Made by a program: the position numbers and the translations under genes. The notes beneath the pieces are model-generated. The model saw only the letters and a program-made list of their open reading frames with translations, was not told where the DNA came from and did not search any database. Positions 24,755 through 37,400 of a stretch of DNA of 64,000 nt are shown in pieces (positions within the stretch are counted from its first letter, which is position 1; each line of letters starts with the position of its first letter). This DNA comes from Paraspadella gotoi (lineage: Eukaryota; Chaetognatha): the NCBI GenBank assembly GCA_051294375.1, contig CM119265.1, forward strand, positions 11,533,818 to 11,597,817. The letters run 5' to 3'.

Positions 24755-27700
24755 CTACCACATTTCGCACTTGTCGGCCGGGTTCATCCGCGACCCGACG
24801 GGACACTGAAATGCCCTGGAAAATTCTGGAGAATTCATTAAAAACCCATTGACCCGCTGTTGATCAGGGGTGTGCTTCCCGTGAGCGATCCGCTCCAACA
24901 AGCTCCACGGGCGGTGAAGGCTGCAAGATATCTGAGCTGAGGACAAAAAGAAAAGCTGATTTCGGTCGAAGGCAATACCCGGCAGCAAGGGCTCCTGGAC
25001 GCCCCGAGTCTCGGCCCACTTCCGGTACGCGGCATAGGCAACTTTGACGCCCACACGATCCGCCACGTTTTCCGTGAGAGTGTAATTCCCGTCGAGAGGG
25101 TAGGACTTCCCAAAAGCAGGAATGAAGACCTTTTTCGCCGAGTACTGATCCGCGAAGCAGCGAGACTTAAGGTGAAAAAAGGCGGCGTCGGAGGGCGACC
25201 ACCAGGGGCGTAGGTTGCCGTCCTTGTCGTACCGGCCGCCGTCGTTGTCGAAACCGTGAGCGATCTCGTGGCCTATCACCTTTTAAATAAAAAAAAATTT
25301 ATTCCTCAAACAATAATGTGAGGCGAATTACCACCGGTCTCTCTCTCTAAACCCTTCCTCTCTCCTCTTTCTCCGTGCCGGTCAATCCACACGGTCACTT
25401 TGCCCAAGCTTTGGTAATGACCTTAGATTGACCGGACCCAGTAATAGGGTCGAGGTCAAGTTGGTCCGGGCAATGATAAGAGTGAATCAGGAGAGAGCTC
25501 GTCTCACTTCTTTTCTACTTCTATGACATCGTCACAATCCCTCACCTTTTTTCCTACCTTTATTTTCTCGTATTTTCGTCCTCTACAAATGATTATAAAG
25601 TAGAAACAAACTACCGCTGTGATTTTTTTTCTCATAAAAACTAACCTTGCCAACGCCGCCAAAGTTAAGGTAATTCGGGAGCTGAGGATCGAAGTAAGGA
25701 TCATTGAGGATGGCGGCCATGATGCTAAACTGGTTCCTCGTCGGCGAATAATAGGCGTTAATTTGGTAGGGCATTCGCGGCCAAACCCTCTTCGACGGCT
25801 TCCTGGCCAACAACGAAAACTGCGACACCTTTCTAAGCACCCGCGCGTCTATCATGTTCTTGAAGAACTTTTCGGGTCGCACGGGAACCGAGCGAGTCAG
25901 CCGGTCTACGAGTGTGTCGTTGAGTAGGTAGAGCGGGTAGGCCACCTTGTGAGTCATGGCGCGCGCCTTTTCCTCGGCGTACGATCGGGCGAAAGAAGAC
26001 ATCCAGTTGACGCGACGAAGGTTGTCGACGAATGCGTCGCGGACGACGTCGACGAGTCGTTCGGCCTGTTCTTTGACATCGGGACCCACCTTCGCTTTGA
26101 CGTACATGGAGGCGAGAACTTGTCCGAGGAGGTACTTGGAGTAAGAGACGCACTTCCGGGATCTCGATATCTGAGGAGTCGGCCCAGCGAAGTGCAATTT
26201 CTCGCGGGCATCTCGCATCCTCTGCGGCAGCAACGGCGCGATTTCCAACAACAGCTCTGTCATCAAAAAGTCGTTGAGCGTGTCTTCCTCTCGAGTCCAA
26301 AACTTCAGGAAGCTGTTGGCTCGCATGAGGTATTTTGGCGAGCTGATGTACACCTTGGTCTCGGGAGACATGAAGTAATTAAAAGGCATGAAGCTGCTAA
26401 GTAGCCTGATCCAATCCAGCGCCGGCATGAATTTGGTCTGGAGGTCATCGATGGTATAGCGATGCCAGAAGGACTCGTCGGCCGCATCGCGCAATGCCGC
26501 CATCTCAACGCTCTTTGGCGTTGGCTGAATGAGCAGCCGCATTCGGTTGGCGTCCACGTAGCGGCACGCCTTCTCCCTCGCCACGGGTACTCCGGCAAAG
26601 ACGGTAAAAATCTCTCGGTAACGGTCGCAGAATACATTGTAAAAGGCGACGGCTTCGGCGCCGTTGCCACCGCGGAGCAGCGCCGGCGGTAGCGAGGGCA
26701 GCTTCCAGGGATCCCAAGGTCGGATCTGCAGAGCGTGATGTAATGAGTCGCGTGGGTCGACGATGACACTGAGGTCGAACAGCGGGAAGACGCCGAGGAG
26801 AATGAGATTGGAGGCGACTGAGGTCAAGTCGAAGGACGACGACGACGAATCGCGACGGACTTTGGGTTTTGCGGCGGCGGAGAGAAGAGCGAAAGGACGA
26901 AAATCGGTGGCGCTGGCGGCGGATCGAGGAGATCGCGATTCAAATTCTAAATCCGGAACGGCGTCCACGACATCGACGGAATCGCGCCATTTCCAACCGC
27001 GCGACATTTGACGGCGTCGATCGGCTTCTTCGTCTCGAAATCCCAGCCACTGATCTTCCTCCAGATCTCCTCCGCCACCTCTCAGCCTCAACGAATCCGC
27101 AAAACGGAAATCGTCGGCCAGCAGCAGTGGGTCTTCGACCTCCCTTTCGAAGGTCGACGCGGCGGCGGCGCGGAGCTGATGAAATTGGCGTCGCCACAAC
27201 ACCCTTGGATCAGATCCGTCGGCTCCGTAGTGAAAGGGTTGGGCGCGAGGGCGAGTAGGGTCATCAGAATCATCAGAATCACGGCGTCCCCAGTCGCCCG
27301 TCAGGTTCATTCCGCCTACTTTCCGGATTAACTCTCTGCCCAGCGCCATGCCCTTTTCCTCGATCGCAGCCTCATCCATGCACGACCGGTAGAAGGTCTT
27401 GGCCTTGGACACGTGCAATGGGTCTGAAGCGGAAAATGCGGCGCTTAAAGTGTCGGCAAAAAACCTCTCCGTTTCGCGTTCCACGTGCGAAAATGCGTTG
27501 ACGTGATCCCGTCCTTCTGGGACGCGCGCTTTGTCGCGCCAACCGCCGCAAGCAAATTCGTAAAAATCCTGGCAGGGGTCAGCAGAGGTATTGATGGCGC
27601 TAACGATACGTGCAGCGGTTCGGATGCAGGGCGGCGTAGAGCAAACGTCCGGTAATCGTATGTCGTCGGGGCTACTGCGAGGACGCTGCGAAGTCGCGGC

Positions 27701-28105
27701 GGCCCGTTTGACCGTCGTCGATCGCGGGTTCTTCGTGACGTCGCTCTCGCAGATCGGCGCCACTGGGACGCCAGAGTAGGCGGCATCAGCGTCGCCGTAA
27801 AGAAGGAATCGGCCGATGGCGTCGAAGACCGGAATGCGCAGGTGGCGCTGACCGTGAAGATACATGGCGACCCCGAAAAATGCGCCCAGGAGAATTAGAA
27901 TGACCATGGACCAGACCAGCGTGAGTTGGCACCCGGTGGCGCGGCGCTTGCGCGGAAAGAGACTGACGTTGCTGGAGGTTTCGTGACGAGAGGAAGGCGT
28001 GGCGGAGGCGGAACGAGATGTTGCGGCCATCGCGTCAGAGCGTTGAGCACGTCGATCGGCCAGAAGAAAGTTTCCTCGCAAAACGCGATCGAGCGGAGGA
28101 TGCAT
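24755..28105 (-). CDS. M13-family zinc metalloprotease (neprilysin/ECE-like), type II membrane protein
   Basis: This is a cell-surface peptidase expected to cleave short peptides. Exons are 25646-28105 and 24755-25279, joined GGVGK|VIGHEIAHGFD. From the first ATG it is 994 residues (969 from Met26), against about 750 for neprilysin. It has a short Ser-rich cytoplasmic tail, PRKRR before one membrane helix (about 61-83), and the M13_N start 'CIRTAARIVSAINTSADPC..FYEFACGGW' (about 160-189). The substrate motif NAYYSP is at about 783-788 and the zinc site HEIAH at about 824-828. The third ligand Glu is in ENVAD (about 890), followed by 'RVNGFLMNSPEFSRAFQCP' and a final CEMW replacing the usual CxVW. 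All catalytic residues appear intact. Oddities: a low-complexity insertion of about 100 residues before 'GVFPLFDLSV', and ADRVGVK where most M13 enzymes have ADNGGL. DDX19 ends 382 bp upstream. Confidence 0.95.
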
Positions 28106-28487
28106 CGAGATATTTTACTTATTTTAGTAATCTTATGATTTTTTTTCCCTTTTTAGTCTTTGTGCCTCATTTAAATATCCTTTGTGATTCGGAAATTTTA
28201 AAAACTCGAATCCAGAAAGCGTGGATAGTTAAACTTCGATGTCATTCCCGCCAGAAAACGCTTTTAGGTCTGCAAAAGCGTCGACGGCGACTCGCAACTA
28301 CCCCCCTTTGGCAACAAAGAAACAATGAGATCAGTAAAATCAATTATCAAAAATAACGGAAAAGTAGTCGTACTCTCCGTTTGCCAAGGCAATTAATAAT
28401 TTAATAAAGAAGGAATGCTTAACAATATAAAAAACTAAAAAAATCAAAAACTAAACATAAAAAAGGAAAAAAAAGAAGATTGTCAAT

Positions 28488-31400
28488 TCAGACATTTTCG
28501 AGTTTTTCCAACTCGTCCATGTCCTGAGCGTTGAGCGGCTCGATCGCCCGACCGAAGTGAGACTCGATCTTCTTAATGTTTACAATGTCTCGGTTCCCTT
28601 CCACCATTGTAATGGCGATTCCCCTCTTGCCGAATCTTCGAGAGAAAATAAATCAAAATAATGAGATAGTGAAACCGTGTTGCTCGCTTCCCATCGCCCC
28701 ACCCGCTATCCTTCACCTGCCCGTCCGGCCGATCCGGTGCAAGTAGGTATCGTAATCCGGTTCTCCCGTTCCGCTGACGGTGGGCAGGTCGAAGTTAACG
28801 ACGACGGTGACCTGCGCCACGTCGATCCCGCGAGCGCTCACATTCGTCGAGATGAGAATCTTCTCGTTGCCTCTGGAGGTGTGAGAAAAAGAGAAGAGTG
28901 AGAGATGATAATGACGAAAGTCTGTATTTAAATGATTATCAACCTGCGAAATCTGTTGATTATAACAGCTCTTTGTTCGATGTCCAATTCTCCTGACAAG
29001 AGGCCGACGAGATGCCCCTCCTGCCGCAACTTTACCGCCAGCCTTATTAAAGAATACGTTAATAATGAATTAAAGATATCGCCAAGACAACATCGAATGA
29101 TTAAACGGCGAGATTAAACGGAATCGAATCAATAAAAATAACTCTCTCGCTTGAAAAGATCGTCGCCACGTGACCAATCAGCTTACAAGTTGATTCTCAC
29201 TCGCGTTCAATTCACAAATAATTGTTTTTTTCGAAATCTCGTCCGTTTTCTCTGTTGACACAAATAAAATAAAAATAAAAATCAAGAGACGACTGATCTT
29301 CGACCTACCAGTTGGCATCTTTCCGCGTCCGACAAAAAATGATGGCCTGCCCGATAGTGATGGTCCCGTAAATATTAACGAGCGCCTCGAATTTGTCTTC
29401 GATAGCGTGACAGGCTATGTAAAAAGCCTTGATGTTGTCGAGACTCTCCTCTTCCCGCAGAAGGCGGATGATGACGGGGTTGGGGACGATTTTCTCCGCG
29501 AAAGATATTACGTCTAGACGGAGGATTATTTTTCTTTTTCATACCATAAACCCATTCATTTAACTTTAATAAAAATAATCTATAAAAATCTTAAAAGTAT
29601 AGCGATCTCGCCAGACGTTAATATCAAAGAAAATTAATAAAAGAATAAAAAAAAACTTAAAAGCATAAGGATCGTCGCATTTAGAGTTCCGATAACCGTT
29701 AACAGTTAACGGTTATTAACGGTTAAAAATAATTGTAACTTAACCGTTAATATATTTAGTTATTAATTAATAAATATTTTTTTCAATTTTATTAAAGTAA
29801 AGTATATCATTATTGAAAGATAGTTTTAGTTAGCCTTAATGTCTTTTCAAAGATTTATTCCTTCTATTGTTCATTTTTTAAATGTATTTTAATAAATTTT
29901 TTTAAAAAATTTATTCGGTTTTATTTTATTTACTTCTTTGTTCATTTTAAAAAGGGAAAGAAAAAGTAAGAAAAAGGAAAATTATAAAGATTATTTATTT
30001 TTTTATTAGCAATATAGAATAATATTGCATGTAAGAATTTTATTTGCAAGAAAATATATGCAGATGCATATTTCTTTGATGTAAATGTATAAAATTAACT
30101 GAAAGGAAAAACGAAAACAATTAGGAGAAAGTAGGTAAAAAAATTCTGAAAGGGCCAAAAAAAACGATAAGAGATTAGGATAGAAAAAAGATTAAAAGGG
30201 TTGAAAATAACAAAGGAAAAAAAAGGGAAAAAATGTAGAAGAGATGGGGGAAAATTATAGTGAGAAAGGGAGAGGAGAATAAGAGAAGACAGAAAAAAAA
30301 ACTTTTCTCTTAAAAAATCAAAGTTTTCCTAACAAAAAATAACAAAAATCATACTTGAAAATTAACCGAATTTAACCGTTAAAATAAATAAATTAACGGT
30401 CAAGTTAAAATTATTTTTAACCGTTAATAACCGTTAACTGTTAACGGTTATCGGAACTCTAGTAAAGACTAAAGTGAAATAAAATGAAATGAAGTAAAGT
30501 AAAATAATAAAGTAATAAATATATATTGAAAAAATCTTAAAAGCATAAGGATCGTCGCAATAGCATAAGAAAAATCTGGATTGACGACAAATTTTGATAC
30601 TAAAAAAAAGAAAATTTGAGAAAAAAAAATTAAATTATAAACAAAGAAAAAAAAATAAAAAAAAATAATAAAGTACAGAAGAAAATTAAAGTTACAGTTT
30701 CTGAAAAATAGCAAAATAATAACATGAATAATAACATGAATAATAATAACATAAAAAAATATTATTCTGATTGATAATTAGAATATTTAAGAAAAAAAAT
30801 CCACGAAAATCTCGGATGTAAATTTGGGAATAAATGGTGATAATAAAAGTTTTTAGAGGGAAAAAATTATTTAGAGAGAGAAAGAGAAAGAGAGAGAGAG
30901 AGAAAGAAATAAATCAAAAGGCAGCAGCAGAAGCAGCAGTTGAAAAGAGAGAAAAAGAACAATATAAAAGACCTCAATGATGAGAAGCCATATCTAAATT
31001 TTCAGCTTCCTATGGTTACTAAGGCGGGTCAAAATTGAACACTTTTAATTCTCTCAAAAAAATTCCTTTTTTCCTTCTATTACTAAATCGATTTTCAATG
31101 TAACTTTTTGAATTAGTTCATTGGGTTGTTGCACTGAAGCTTTTAAATATTTATTAATATATAACAAATGACAAAAATTTTTTTTTTGAAAATTAGTTTT
31201 TAAGAACGGATTCCTATAGAGCTTGAAAAGTTAAATGAAAGTTAGTACTACAATTTTTAAAAATTTTGACAAGAAATTGGTTAAAAACAGAAAAAACGTT
31301 AAAAAATCATCATCATCATCATCATTGGCTGAATTTTATAGTTTTTTAAAATTTTTATCAATAAAACAAAAAAATTTTAAAATTTTGTATTAATAACCTT

Positions 31401-34400
31401 CATCTAACTTTTAAAGCTCTATCAGAATCCATTAAAAAAAATTGAAAAATTCAAAAAAAATTTTTAACTTTATATAGTAATAAAATAATCTTTAAATGCT
31501 TCCGTGCGCTTATTAATAAGATAATTTTTTAAAATTATTTTTATTTTCATATTCTCTAACAGTCACTTTATCATTATTTATTTGAGAGAACTTCTAGTTT
31601 TCAACCTGTTCCGGCCTAATGGTTACACACTTGAGCTATTTTCAATGTTAAAACAGCGTGACGACGACGGTCAAAAGAAGTAGAAACGAATTAACATCTC
31701 GCACAAGACTAAGTCGGTCATTCGCCCATCTGGCAAGATAAAAAATACCTTGATGGTAGGTGGCGGAGAAGAGCATCTGCAAGCAGCTTTCCTTCTCAAG
31801 CAGCCGATGAATCCTGACACTCTGATCCTGGTGACCTTGAGTGGCGATCATTACGTCGGCCTCGTCCAAAACAAAAACCTGTAATTGATATGTGATTTTA
31901 AAATACACGGTGACAATTTTACAAGCTCCGTTAGAAATACGCTGTCATTTGCAAACCAGTGGTTATTTTATTGATTTTAAAAATTAGTTGAGTAGAAAAT
32001 ATTTAAGTCATTTATGTGTTCAAATTTTATATTGATCAGTTAAGATATGCCTTGACAATGAGTGGAGAAAGTTGGCTTGTAAAATCGGGTTTCATTTTCC
32101 AAATAACTTTTTTTAGATTCAATTTTTTTTTCTTACTTTCAGTAAGTTTTCTGAAGAAATTTAAAATAAAATAATATTAATATTATTATCTTCTGAAAGC
32201 CCTTTCAAATCTAAAGAGAATGACATACTTACAAATACTGTAGTATCAAATTTAACCGGCCCAGCTTTAATTTAATTAGGATACTCAAAAACAAGACATC
32301 TTTCCAAAAATCAATAGCTGCAGGGTAAATTTATCAAATTGTGATTGGCTATCTTAAATCTTTTTTTTTTCAGGCTTTTTCATGATACTTATATAAATAA
32401 TAATATTTTATATTATAATAATTTAAACAGGTCACATATTTTAAAAAAAGATTTAAAATTTTAGATAATTAACTTTTGACTCTCTTAATTGAACCAAGGC
32501 TGGGCAGCTTAATTTTTATGTTAGAGCTTTCGTAAGTATATCATTCTCTTCATTTTTTTAAGGGGTTTCTGAGGATATTAATATTGTTAATATATTAATA
32601 AATACTTTGTTTAAAAAAGTTATAAAAGTTGAAAAAAAAAAATTTACAAAACAGTGAGTTGGAAAATGAAACCCGATTTTACAAGCCAACTTTCTCTACT
32701 CATTGTCAAGACATATCTTAACTGATCAATATAAAATTCGAACACATAAATGACTTTAATATATTCTACTCAACTAATTTTTAAAATCAATGAAATAACC
32801 ACTGGTTTGCAAAGGACAGCGTTTTTTTACCGGCGCTTGTAAAATTGTCACCATGTAAATTAAAGTTTTATCGAATAAATTTATCTTCTAACACGACGCG
32901 CCTTGATTTTTTGGGGGTCAAAAAACTTGAGGCTCCTCGCCCAATCAAGTGTAGTGCCGGGAGTGCCAATCACCACGTGTTGGGTCAACTTGGACCCGCG
33001 GGGGAGAAAATTTCCGCGGATGGCGTAAGCGACTTGTAGTCCTGAAATGAATCGGGCCATGTTCTCGATCACCTTTCCCGTCTGAAAAAAAAAAGGAAAA
33101 ATCTTAAAAGCATAAAGATGGTTCCAATCGCATAAGAAAAATCTGGATTGACAAATTTTGATACTAAAAAAAATAAAATTTGAGAAAATAAAATTAATTT
33201 ATAAACAGAAAGAAAAATTATATTTTGCGATTGTCAATTAAAAAAATAATAAAGTACCGAGGAAAATTAAAGTTACAGTTTCTGAAACGAATTAGATATG
33301 TCGCTTCGTGAAGAAAAAAAATTCGAGCGATCAAAATTTTTTTCCGTTTTTTTTTTTTGGTTCATGACGAAAGTTTCACCAGTAGCGCTTTAAATACTAG
33401 CAAAATACGAATGGTTTTTGATAGTACATGGTTTTTAGTATCTAAAATCGGTGAAACAACATAAATCCATAAATAGTTTAGTAGTATTTAAAGCCATTTA
33501 AAACGATTACTCCGCGAGCGGTTTTCCTTTGACTTGTCGTTTTTTCGTATTTTACTGTAAATACTAAGGAATATTTTTAAATTTATTACAAGTTTCCTAC
33601 TCTCAGACAATCGTTGAACTCATTTCTAATGCAAAAAAGACTATAAATAATGGCCCTGGTACAATATTAAGCATTTTAAAACCGGTCCTCTACTCAAAAA
33701 TGTCCGTTCATTGCTATATTTTACAATATTTCCTAGGTATATTCCTTTGCAGGAACAAAGAAAATCGGTAAAGGTCTTGATATGAAACAAAGCCAGTAAA
33801 ACATAATACTACATTTAAGAATTTATGTCAAGTTTAACTGTCCCTCGTCTAGCGCTGGTACTAAAAAGAGAACTCGTCACAATACATATATTTAGTTTAG
33901 TGTCTTGCCAATATTTTAATTAGCCTCCAATTTAGTAATTATCGTTCTTTCAAATTTTGTCTCTCTTAATTCTGTAAGTTCCAAAGTTTAATATTTCATA
34001 GATTTCCAGGAACTCGGCGCCTATTTTGTAAACATTTTGTCTAAGTAGAATAAACAAAGGAAGAGAGACGAGAGGGAGGCCGAGATTTTAGTGCATTCCA
34101 TTTTAAGATCCCAAAGGATTAAGAACCGTTTTTATTTCTCCTGTAACTTTAAGTAAATTTCAACTCTCTCAAACTACAATCATTTCAGGTAACTTCGAAA
34201 ACAGACAAGTCAAACATGTACCACCTCGCTCTCTATATAACATCTTTGAGGGTCACAGGTCATGTTACCGACACTAAGCTATTTTGCTTGTTAAAATTAT
34301 CTCATTAAAAAGTCCTAAACCAACTTTTATTAGAGGCTTTAATTTGCACCTGAAGATAACGTTAACTTACCATTATTATTTGACATCTGGATAGTTCAGT

Positions 34401-37400
34401 GTCTGAACTTTCCAAATCTGGGGGAACAAAGGCGTAGATTTCGTGGTTTCATCGTGAAATTTATTATTTTATGGAGCTGGTCGGCATAAATTGCGCTTAT
34501 TTTCGCTACTCGTCGCTCCTCGTCGCTCTCGAAATTTTTACACCGCCTAATCATCTAATGCACGATCAAAACCAAATTTCGCACTCCTTCGCAGTTCGTG
34601 GCCGCACTGCGCGCTGAGGTCGAATCCCTGACGATTGACCATCTCAGCGCGATCCTGGCCGAGGTCCTCCCAGCCCATGTGGTCGGAAGGGTAGTCAGCG
34701 ATGGGGACGAGACGCCGGAAGCGATCGCCAAGAAGGCAGACGCATTTTACTCTGCCCATGGTGATCTTCAGATCACCTCAAAACCCATTGGAAAAGTCGT
34801 CAGTCATGTTGAAACCTCCAATCGATGGGGCATCTTTGAGGACGACCTTTCCGACTCAGAGTGCGATGAGTATGCGCCCGACTTGGCGGATGATGCATCT
34901 ACCACAGAGGATGTGCCTCCACGCACGTACGCCAGCGTGTGCCGCGACTTCCGGACGTGGCCAACTATGCCCCAGGACACAGGTCCGACCTGGCTACCGA
35001 AGACCAGCGACAACACAGCAGCGCCGTTTCCCCAACAACAGCAACAGCACACCAGTTGCAAACTCTTTCAACTCCTCTCCTGATTTCATCAATGGACTTT
35101 GTTTCTATCATCGGACATTTGGAGACCGAGCAATCAAATGCTACCCAGGATGCAAGCGGGGAAACGGTCGAGCCAGCAGCCGGAGGCAGTAAACGCCGTT
35201 GCTGGTAGTACAGAACCCTTACTGCACGTGTACGACAACAACAACAACTTGACATGGCTTGTGGACGGTGGTGCAAGCGTCACTTTGATGGCACCTTCGC
35301 CATCAAAAAAGCTCCGTGGTGGCTCTGCGCCTCAACTTTATGCTGCAAACGGGTCTCCAATCTCTTCCTACGGCACCAAACAAATCACTATCAGACTAGG
35401 AAGACGCACATACTCACTAACAACCGTACTCGCTGGCGTTACGACCCCTATTCTTGGAGCTGATTTTCTGATGGAGCATCATTTAGCCGCCGACCACAAG
35501 CTCGGCCTACTCGTTGATCTTGATTTTTCAACAATCGCTGGCAAATCTTACCTGGACAGGCCTTTCAGAGTCAATACAGTCAATAATGCCTATTTCAAAT
35601 TGATTGACGAACGCCCAGAACTCACACAACTCAGATTTGAGCCTTCGAAGACCAAGCACGGTGTAGAACACCACATTCCAACCAAGGGTCTGCCTGTCCA
35701 CTCCCAAGCACGCCGACTTGCACCTGGACAAACTCCAAAGCAGCCAAAGAAGAATTTGCAAAAATGGAGAAGCTGGGCATTATACGGAAGAGCAAGAGTG
35801 CTTGGGCATCACCACTACATGTGGTTAAAAAACCTGACGGCTCACTTAGATGTTGCGGCGACTACAGGCGCCTCAACGCAGTCACAAAAGACAACCGCTA
35901 CCCCATCAAAAATTTGATGGATTTCAACGCACATGTCGCAGGCAAAACAATTTTTTCAAAAGTAGACCTTTGTAAAGGCTACCATCAAGTACTGTAGCAG
36001 AGCAGGATATTTGCAAAACAGCCGTCATCACTCCCTTTGGCTCTTGGGAATTCCCGTTCACCCCATTTGGTCTCAAGAATGCAGGGCCTGATTTTCAAAG
36101 GATGATGGACGAAGCCCTCAAAGATGTACCACACATCTTTGTATATCTAGATGACATCCTGGTCGCCTCAAGCAACGAGAAAGAACACATGCAAGATCTC
36201 ACTACTGTTTGACACGCTGCAAGCAAATGGTTTAGTAGTGAACAGGGCAAAATGCGTACTGGGCGTACCATCACTCGACTTTTCTCGCGTTACCAGGTAG
36301 ACGCAACAGGCGTCAGGCCATTGGACACAAAAGTCGAACACATCAAGCAATTCTCCCAGCCAACATCAGTCAAAGAGGTTCAAAGATACTTGGCATGCTC
36401 AAATACTACTGGCGTTTCATTCCACACATTGCCGAAGTCCTTACACAATTATACCAAGCCTTAAAAGGCAACCCCCGAGTCCTTAAATGGACCGAGGATA
36501 TGACTCAAGCCTTCAACAAGTCGAAGAAGCTCTAGCAAACGCAACTATGCTTTTCCACCCTGTGGACGGGCACCTCTGGCCCTGACCGTCGATGCGTCAC
36601 TGACGGCCATCGGCGGCATCCTGGAGCAGAAGATTGGTGGTCAATGGCAACCCTTAGGCTTTTTCTCAGCCCCGCTAGCTCAGAACCAGACAAAATGGCC
36701 ACCTTTCGACGGGAACTCCTTGCGCACCACCGCTCAGTCCGGGCACTTCAGGCCCTTCCTGGAAGGGCGCTACTTCGTTCTGTTTCTCTGACCAGAACAG
36801 CCTAGTTCCCGCCATACGCAAGAAATCTGAGGCCACACTCAATGCGTCAAACATATTAATTATCTGCCATCTCCAAATACACAACAGACATTTGATACAT
36901 TGAGGGCAAGGCCAACGTGGTAGCGGACACACTATCAAGAATCATCAGCCCAGCAAGCAGTGGCCCAGAACCTGAGGATCATCAGGACCTTCAGAAATGC
37001 CCTCTTTGGTCGCAACGGTCAACGCAGTTGGCCCCCAAGCGGTCGATTTTGCCGCTTTAGCCGGTGACCAGAGTTCTGACGAGGAGATCCAGCGACTCCG
37101 TGCGGACGCCCACACCAGGCCTGGCGATTCAAGATAGTTCTTGCCTGAACGACTTTGACATCTGTGATGTCAGTTCAGGCACGGCGCGCCCTTGGTTCCA
37201 CAACTTGGCGCCGTCGAGTTTATGATGCCATCCACAACCTAGCTCAGGGCTCAGGCTTGCCTTGACTGCCAGCGCAGCAAGGTACAACGACCACACCCAG
37301 GCTCCACTACAACCTTTCGAAGCACCATCGAGGCGTTTCGAACACATTCACATTGACTTGGTGGGTCCTTTGCCCACCTCAGGCGGTTACACGTACCTGT

